32,781 nucleotides of DNA from contig NZ_JAQQGN010000013.1 of NCBI RefSeq assembly GCF_028550595.1, positions 1 through 32,781 on the forward strand, in the 5' to 3' direction. The translations under genes and the position numbers were made by a program. Below are positions 28,179 to 32,781 of the stretch, piece after piece (position 1 is the first letter of the stretch; each line of letters opens with the position of its first letter). This DNA is from Luteimonas sp. BLCC-B24 (GTDB taxonomy: Bacteria > Pseudomonadota > Gammaproteobacteria > Xanthomonadales > Xanthomonadaceae). Under the pieces are notes generated by a model that made no database searches, had not been told where the DNA came from, and saw only the letters and a program-made list of their open reading frames with translations.

Positions 28179-30512
28179 TTAACGGCCATGACACCTTTTA
28201 AATTTTGCTCCACTGCCGCACGGACACATTTCATTCCGCCCCGGCTTTTTGGCCTTCAAGGGAGGGATAGCCATCTTTGGCTGGTTAAGATTCACCACCC
28301 GCTTGGGGTGAGCCATTTGCGCGGCGTCTTCGTAAATGTGGTCGTTTTCTTCCGTTCGCACCGACGGTATGTGGACCGCGAAGTACTGCGCCCGGTGATA
28401 GGTTCCATCGGCACTGACCTCTGCCACGACGCCGATGACGTTAGAAGCCTTGACGGCCAACGCAGCTGCGCTGGCCCTGTCATTCACCCTCGCCCAGTCA
28501 ACTTGGTGGTCGTGTTGTTGAAGCCAAACGAAGAGCGGCTTGTCCTCCCCGGACAGAATAAAGTAGCGAGCGGGGTGTTTGTTCAGGGTCTGACGAAGTT
28601 CGGACAGCATCTTGGCCAGATCATTTCGGCCTTCCTCTCCCAGATCACGAATATGGCTCTCCGCGGAAAGCCATCCTCTTGCTCGGGTGGCGTCGAGCGC
28701 CCCAAGCAACTTCAGCACCTCCTCTGGGAAGTGCTGCGTTGGAAACGGCCCGCTTTCCCAGTCCTCACCTTCGAAGCTTTTGTCGATGATGTCGCTCATG
28801 CCGTCCCAGACGAGCATGTCCACCTTGTCACCCTTCAACTGATCGGCAATGTCCTGATCAAAACGGTTCTTCTTCAGGTACGCGCCCAGGTGATCGAACT
28901 CATCGAATAGGTGGGCGCGCCGCATCCCCGCCACTGCCTGCCGCACTTCCATGTAGTGGGCGAACTCGCCGGGCGTGGGCAGGAAACGCTTGAGCACAAA
29001 CAGTTCGTCGATGGACAGTGAAACGAACGCATGCTTTCCAAGCAGCGGCTCAACCTGCGGTAGTTCCTTGCAGTATGCGGAAAACGGCGAGAACGACTCT
29101 ACTGTCAGGCCGATTGGCACCATCACGTGGTAGTCAGCGCGGCGGACACGGCCACACTCTTCGTATTTGCCGTCCACCAGATGGTAGAGGGGCACTTCGT
29201 CCGCCGAATCTAGATAGTTGAAGAAGCGCTCACATTGCTTGTATGCCTTGAGTACTAAGTCCTGTACAGACTGGGCGTGCCGGGCGAAATCAAGCGCCGG
29301 CGATGCGATGGTGGCGGCTGCACCGGCCTTGGCTTCAACGAGGAAAAGAACGTCATCAACTAGGATGAGGGTGTCGTTTTCGGACCACTGTTTGCTTGCA
29401 GGATCCTTGTAGTAGACCTCCTGGAACACTGTGGCGCCGGGAAGCTGGGCCGCAAGAATTTCGGCGAAGGCAGCTTCGCTCATCGTCTTTTGCCGCTCTT
29501 CAAAGGTCTTCTTGTAGTCCGGCCTTCGCTGAAGGAGATTGAAAAGAAGCGCACGATATCCCGCATCGCGGGTGAAGCACGGGTCGATGGCGTAGTAGTC
29601 CGATCCAAGCTGGATTAGGGGTTTCTTCCGGGCAGGTAGTGTCCGGTAGGGTGTTCCCGCAAAATCGCCCGCAGCAAAGAATTCGGTTTCTTCTCCGCGC
29701 CGGTATGCCAAGTCCGTCAATAGCGTCGGCGGCAGCTTGGTGTGACGGCTCACGTTGGCGATGCCGCCCCAAAACATGTCATCCATCGCCCGGCCGGCGG
29801 CTTTCGATTGTTCCGCATTTTCCGCCACCCATGCCTCCATAACGTCCTCCAGAGGCTTGTTCTGTGCCGTAGCGAAAGCTTGAGCCGCCTCAAACTGCGC
29901 CATCATCTCCATTATTGCGTCGGCTTGCCCGGAACGTGTTGCGTCAGCCATCGCCTGGAAGCCTGCCGCGATATCGGTGGCATCGACGCCGTACGTTTCT
30001 TGCAGGACATCATTGTGTGGTGCCAGAACGTAGCCGTAGAACTCGCCCTCCAAGACTTGGTAGCGGTTCCCGCGCAGCATGACCCAAGTGGATTTCGCGC
30101 GGACTTCTATGTCGGCCGTATTGGGACCGAAGACACCATCTTTGGTATCGGCGGAAGAGACCATGGCGAAAAACATGGCCTGCTCCCGCAGTTTTCGGCC
30201 AAGTTCAAACAGCTCTGCGCACTTGGCTTCGTCGAACGTCACGTCCGCAGGAGCGGCATCTGCCGCGAGAACCGCGTGCACGTACTCCAGCAGGAACTGA
30301 TTTTCGTTGATCAGATCATCCGGGCCCGCGGCTTCATGTTGCTCTTGAGTAACGCTTTGGTCTGCTATCGATTTCATCATGTGCTGGGCGTAGATATAGC
30401 CGAGCAGATCATGCGGAGGCATGGCGACGATCAGCTCGCGCATGCGGGCGGCAATAGCTTCCATGTCCTTCAACAAGGAAGCGGCAGCCTCTTTTCGTTC
30501 TTTTTCGCTCAT
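28179..30512 (-). CDS. PD-(D/E)XK-like nuclease with C-terminal SEC-C zinc motif
   Basis: This large protein of 777 residues has an unfamiliar overall build. Residues 1-330 are mostly helical and charged (MSEKERKEAAASLLKDMEAIAARMRELI). A likely nuclease core lies at about 345-400: helix with EAAFAEIL, then ENDTLILVDDVLFLVEAKAG, giving D380 and E393-A-K395 as PD-(D/E)XK-type residues. A long unassigned middle follows. The end is a SEC-C motif, NEMCPCGSGAKFKRCHGR (C763, C765, C774, H775), a zinc knuckle found on SecA and on many stress or defence proteins. It stands alone between imperfect direct repeats C and D, apart from the metal genes. A DNA- or RNA-cleaving defence role is inferred. The start at 30512 has a weak TAGG site. 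Confidence 0.6.
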   Translation of the reverse strand: MSEKERKEAAASLLKDMEAIAARMRELIVAMPPHDLLGYIYAQHMMKSIADQSVTQEQHEAAGPDDLINENQFLLEYVHAVLAADAAPADVTFDEAKCAELFELGRKLREQAMFFAMVSSADTKDGVFGPNTADIEVRAKSTWVMLRGNRYQVLEGEFYGYVLAPHNDVLQETYGVDATDIAAGFQAMADATRSGQADAIMEMMAQFEAAQAFATAQNKPLEDVMEAWVAENAEQSKAAGRAMDDMFWGGIANVSRHTKLPPTLLTDLAYRRGEETEFFAAGDFAGTPYRTLPARKKPLIQLGSDYYAIDPCFTRDAGYRALLFNLLQRRPDYKKTFEERQKTMSEAAFAEILAAQLPGATVFQEVYYKDPASKQWSENDTLILVDDVLFLVEAKAGAAATIASPALDFARHAQSVQDLVLKAYKQCERFFNYLDSADEVPLYHLVDGKYEECGRVRRADYHVMVPIGLTVESFSPFSAYCKELPQVEPLLGKHAFVSLSIDELFVLKRFLPTPGEFAHYMEVRQAVAGMRRAHLFDEFDHLGAYLKKNRFDQDIADQLKGDKVDMLVWDGMSDIIDKSFEGEDWESGPFPTQHFPEEVLKLLGALDATRARGWLSAESHIRDLGEEGRNDLAKMLSELRQTLNKHPARYFILSGEDKPLFVWLQQHDHQVDWARVNDRASAAALAVKASNVIGVVAEVSADGTYHRAQYFAVHIPSVRTEENDHIYEDAAQMAHPKRVVNLNQPKMAIPPLKAKKPGRNEMCPCGSGAKFKRCHGR

Positions 30513-30678
30513 AACTACCTACGTCTGATATCGCTAAATCCTAATTCATGCAGAATCTACCCCAACTGACGTAGCGACCGCTTTAGCTCGGCCGACCCAG
30601 AGACCGCTATCCGGTGGGGATCAACTTCCGCTTCTGCCCGAGAGCAGATGTTGGTGAGACAGAGGGTTATGAAGATTC

Positions 30679-30697
30679 ATCGAGGGTAGGGAAGGGC
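30679..30697. repeat. Direct repeat copy D
   Basis: ATCGAGGGTAGGGAAGGGC differs at one base from 28028-28046, and both are followed by ACTTCCG. The upstream part is also loosely alike (ACAGAGGGTTATGA against GCAGGGGATTAGGG). Copies C and D lie about 2.65 kb apart and enclose only the 777-residue protein gene. Confidence 0.55.
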
Positions 30698-30785
30698 AAA
30701 CTTCCGCCTTGGATTCAACTGATCGACGCAACAGCTTTCTAATACCATTCCGCCGGTGTTTCGTAGCCTAACGTCTTCCAGGTCC

Positions 30786-30893
30786 TTAGTTGGTTTCCGT
30801 CTTGCCCGATCCGTCCACTGCCGAGACGACCGCATGCCCCTCGCCGTGCTCGATGACCTTGATCTGTTCGGGGGTGTAGGTGCGTTCTGCCAT
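30786..30893 (-). pseudogene. N-terminal remnant of a UvrD/Rep-like helicase
   Basis: The ATG at 30893 opens MAERTYTPEQIKVIEHGEG and continues HAVVSAVDGSGKTETN before a stop at 30786. This is the Q-motif and Walker A region (usually SAVAGSGKTTT) of UvrD/PcrA-type superfamily 1 helicases, which are normally 500-700 residues long. Everything after Walker A is missing and no further helicase motif was found down to 30512. It starts 37 bp behind the stop of the SMC-like ATPase on the same strand, so the two were an operon. The break lies near repeat D, suggesting the cassette insertion or a deletion removed the rest. Confidence 0.7.
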
Positions 30894-30929
30894 TCGGCAC
30901 ATGAACCTCAATGGTGTGAAGTTGGGCAG

Positions 30930-32705
30930 TCAGGCCTTGCGAAGTGCATTCCGCTTCTCGCGATGCGGCTTAAGAGTCGTGATATCGAACTCTGAGTTGC
31001 GCTTCTTACACCCTTCGAACACGGGCCGGATAGCCTTAAGCTTCGCTACAAGTTCGGACGGATGGGGAATTTCCTGCTGACTGTCTGATGGCGTGTCGTG
31101 TGCGGCGATAACGCCACTGCACTCATCATGAAGATCCACAATTGCCTTCCAGTCTTCCAAAGAAAAGCCAACGATGGCGCCGACGTTCTCGATTTTGACC
31201 TGATCGGCAAACGGGTGAACCGTGTCAAACAGAACAATCTCACGGATGCCGCGCTCAAGAGCGCCGCGGAGCATTGCGTAAAGACTCCTTACCTGACGGC
31301 TTTCCGCATCGTTGAGCTGATCATTGCAGCTCGCCGCCAGATGGGACGATTCCTTCTGAATGCGATCTAGTTGTGAGAAGAACTTGTCGTTCTCCCAAGC
31401 AAGGCCCTCAATGACCGCTCCTGGCCTTTGATCCGCCCACTCTACTGTTTTAAGCGTTTGCTCTAGTCCCTGACTGTTTGCGGCCATCCGTAGTTCTGTG
31501 AGGAACACGGCATCATGTGTGAATACGATAACCTGCCGTTCTTTGGCCAGCACTATCAATCGTCTGGCCATCCTTTTGCGGAAGCGATGATCCAGGGAGG
31601 TGGAGGGATCATCAAATACCAATGTGGACTTGTCGGCCCGAAGTTGCACTTCGGCCAAGAACATGGCCAGTCCCATCGCCCTTTGTTCGCCCTCTGACAG
31701 AATGGCTCCAGGGGGCGAGTTGACGTTCTCCAGCGTCAGTGTGATCAAGTTTTCGCCATATGATGTTCGAGACTTGATGGATGGTTTCTGTGTTCTGGCC
31801 CCGAGTGATCCAAGCTCCATCTGAATGGCTTTAAGCAGCTCATTTGTGATGTGCTGCTGGGACATTTTGGTGATTCGGACCGATAAGGCCTTGGTTTGAA
31901 GTTGGTCCTCCAGCGATTTCAGATGCTTGGCCTTGCGCGCATCCAGAACATACTGCTCGACCAATGGTAGAACCGTCGCCAAACCTCGCTTCGCCGCCAG
32001 GAACGCCTTCTCATTTGCAAGCGTCTGGATCCGTGATTGATCTCTTGCAGCGCGCAACTCAGCGGCCTTGTTTCGGCAGGCAGTCGCTTTCTCGGCAAGG
32101 GCAGCAGACAAGGTGGGCTGCGGGGCAGGTGTAGGTCGTGGGCAACTCCAGTTGCCTGTCGCGTATGCCTGTGCGGTCCACTCTTGCCTTGCAGACCACG
32201 CCTTCTGATGGACTTCCACGATGCTGGCAGTGGTGGCGTCAAGCTCCCTCAAATCGCCAAGGGTTGCTTCATCGATGACATCGGTGCTGCCTTGTGCAAC
32301 TCTCTGGGCTGCATTGGACAGCGCTGTGTTGGCGGTATTGAGTGCGGTTGCTGCTTCGCTCGCAACATAGGTGCGGAAGCGTTCCAGCCGCTCTCTAGCG
32401 CTTTGAGCAAGTGGTTGCTGGCACAGAACACAATGCGCGCCTTCGTCAGTTGAAGGGTGGTGCTCGGCGTGGGGGTAGACCTGCGCCGAGAACGCTTCGG
32501 CAGCCCTGAAAAGGGTCTTCCATGTGTCGCTACCCGTGCCCGCAAGCTCCTCGCCATCTTCACCCTGGAGCAGGGCCTGAGCTACCCGATCTGCCTCAAC
32601 AGCCTCAAGAACCGCAGTATGCAGCTCATGGAGCCTGTCCACGGCCCGGTCAGAGGAAACGTTCTCAATATTCCGGCATTTAGTGGCTGCTTGGTCCAGG
32701 CGTGT
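30930..32705 (-). pseudogene. SMC/Rad50-like ATPase with CxxC hook, 5' end cut by an IS
   Basis: About 590 residues remain in frame. A long coiled-coil region contains HCVLCQQPL (CxxC, about 90 residues in), like the zinc hook of Rad50 and RloC. The C-terminal half of an ABC-type ATPase follows: signature LSEGEQRAMGLAMFLAE, Walker B and D-loop LVFDDPSTSLDH, and H-loop VIVFTHD. A further 190-residue domain with LERGIREIVLFDTVHPFADQV and DLHDECSG ends the protein; I cannot assign it. The N-terminal lobe with Walker A is absent because the frame meets an IS3-type terminus at 32706. It may continue beyond the IS outside the window. Upstream of a UvrD-like gene, it was probably part of a phage-defence operon. 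Confidence 0.72.
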
Positions 32706-32781
32706 TGACCTGCCCCCACTGAGCCGTACCACTCGAAGCTAGGTAGAGTCCGTCACCGAGAGAGGACGGACATGCGCAAGA
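32706..32781 (+). mobile_element. Left end of another IS3-family element
   Basis: The sequence TGACCTGCCCCCACTGAG is a typical IS3-family terminus. GAGAGGA and then ATGCGCAAGA (32772 onward) follow, matching the MRK start of many IS3-type OrfA proteins. The window ends after three codons. The frame of the SMC-like ATPase runs into this terminus, so the IS interrupts that gene. Confidence 0.65.

Noticed and set aside
30930..32732. Native start of the SMC-like ATPase at 32732
   Set aside because: The first residues from that start are the reverse complement of an IS3-type terminus, so this start is created by the insertion.

Overview
The window reads as accessory DNA from a high-GC gammaproteobacterium, most likely a member of the Xanthomonadaceae (Xanthomonas, Stenotrophomonas, Lysobacter or a relative). 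The main reason is the copL-copA-copB arrangement with a CopL leader gene, which is characteristic of xanthomonads. This is an inference from gene content, because no rRNA, tRNA or core gene is present. The centre (about 2.6 to 28.0 kb) is a heavy-metal resistance island. The two edges carry a decayed regulator locus and fragments of what look like defence genes. No integrase was seen.

Layout. 0-2.6 kb is gene-poor. It holds an XRE-type regulator (602-883), a decayed upstream duplicate of it with a matching palindrome, a possible 40-residue membrane peptide, three close palindromes (1331-1402) and over 1 kb with nothing recognisable. 2.7-9.9 kb is a Zn/Cd/Co-type efflux block: a CadR/PbrR-like MerR regulator diverges from a plus-strand run of a short CDF transporter, a CzcI-like peptide, czcC, czcB, czcA and a czcD cut after 54 codons by an IS3-family element. 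9.87-11.4 kb holds that IS (its orfB is frameshifted) and a fragment of a second IS3-type element. 11.4-14.0 kb is a mercury locus: merR diverges from merT, merP, a GDCCVxC cysteine-rich protein gene and an ATP-grasp protein gene. No merA is present.

14.1-26.7 kb is almost entirely on the minus strand and is a copper block. In transcription order it holds copL, copA (Tat multicopper oxidase), copB (outer-membrane protein with a 12-copy MDHSG-type repeat), a membrane c-type cytochrome with a His-rich tail, an exported NTF2-like protein, a DUF411 lipoprotein and a Csp-type cysteine-rich copper-storage protein, followed by a hairpin terminator. Next come copC, copD, a CopA-type Cu+ P-type ATPase, a small exported His/Cys protein, a doubtful small ORF, the C-terminal half of a second P-type ATPase and a twice-frameshifted acetate kinase. 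A second CDF transporter follows upstream at 26.8-27.7 kb.

28.2-32.8 kb changes character. A 777-residue protein with a PD-(D/E)XK-like nuclease motif and a C-terminal SEC-C zinc motif stands alone between imperfect direct repeats. Beyond it are a 35-codon remnant of a UvrD-like helicase and, immediately upstream of that, an SMC/Rad50-like ATPase with a CxxC hook whose 5' end is cut by another IS3-type element at the window edge. The order ATPase then UvrD helicase recalls Gabija-type defence operons, but the ATPase does not look like a standard GajA.

How the parts work together: the czc block exports divalent cations from the periplasm or cytoplasm to the outside. The mer block takes up or binds Hg(II) and shows no reductase. 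The cop block oxidises, binds, stores and exports copper. The two MerR-type promoters share an 11-bp start to their operator region. Several components are broken (czcD, a second P-type ATPase, acetate kinase, IS orfB, helicase, ATPase), so the island is mosaic and partly decaying, or carries some single-base sequencing errors.
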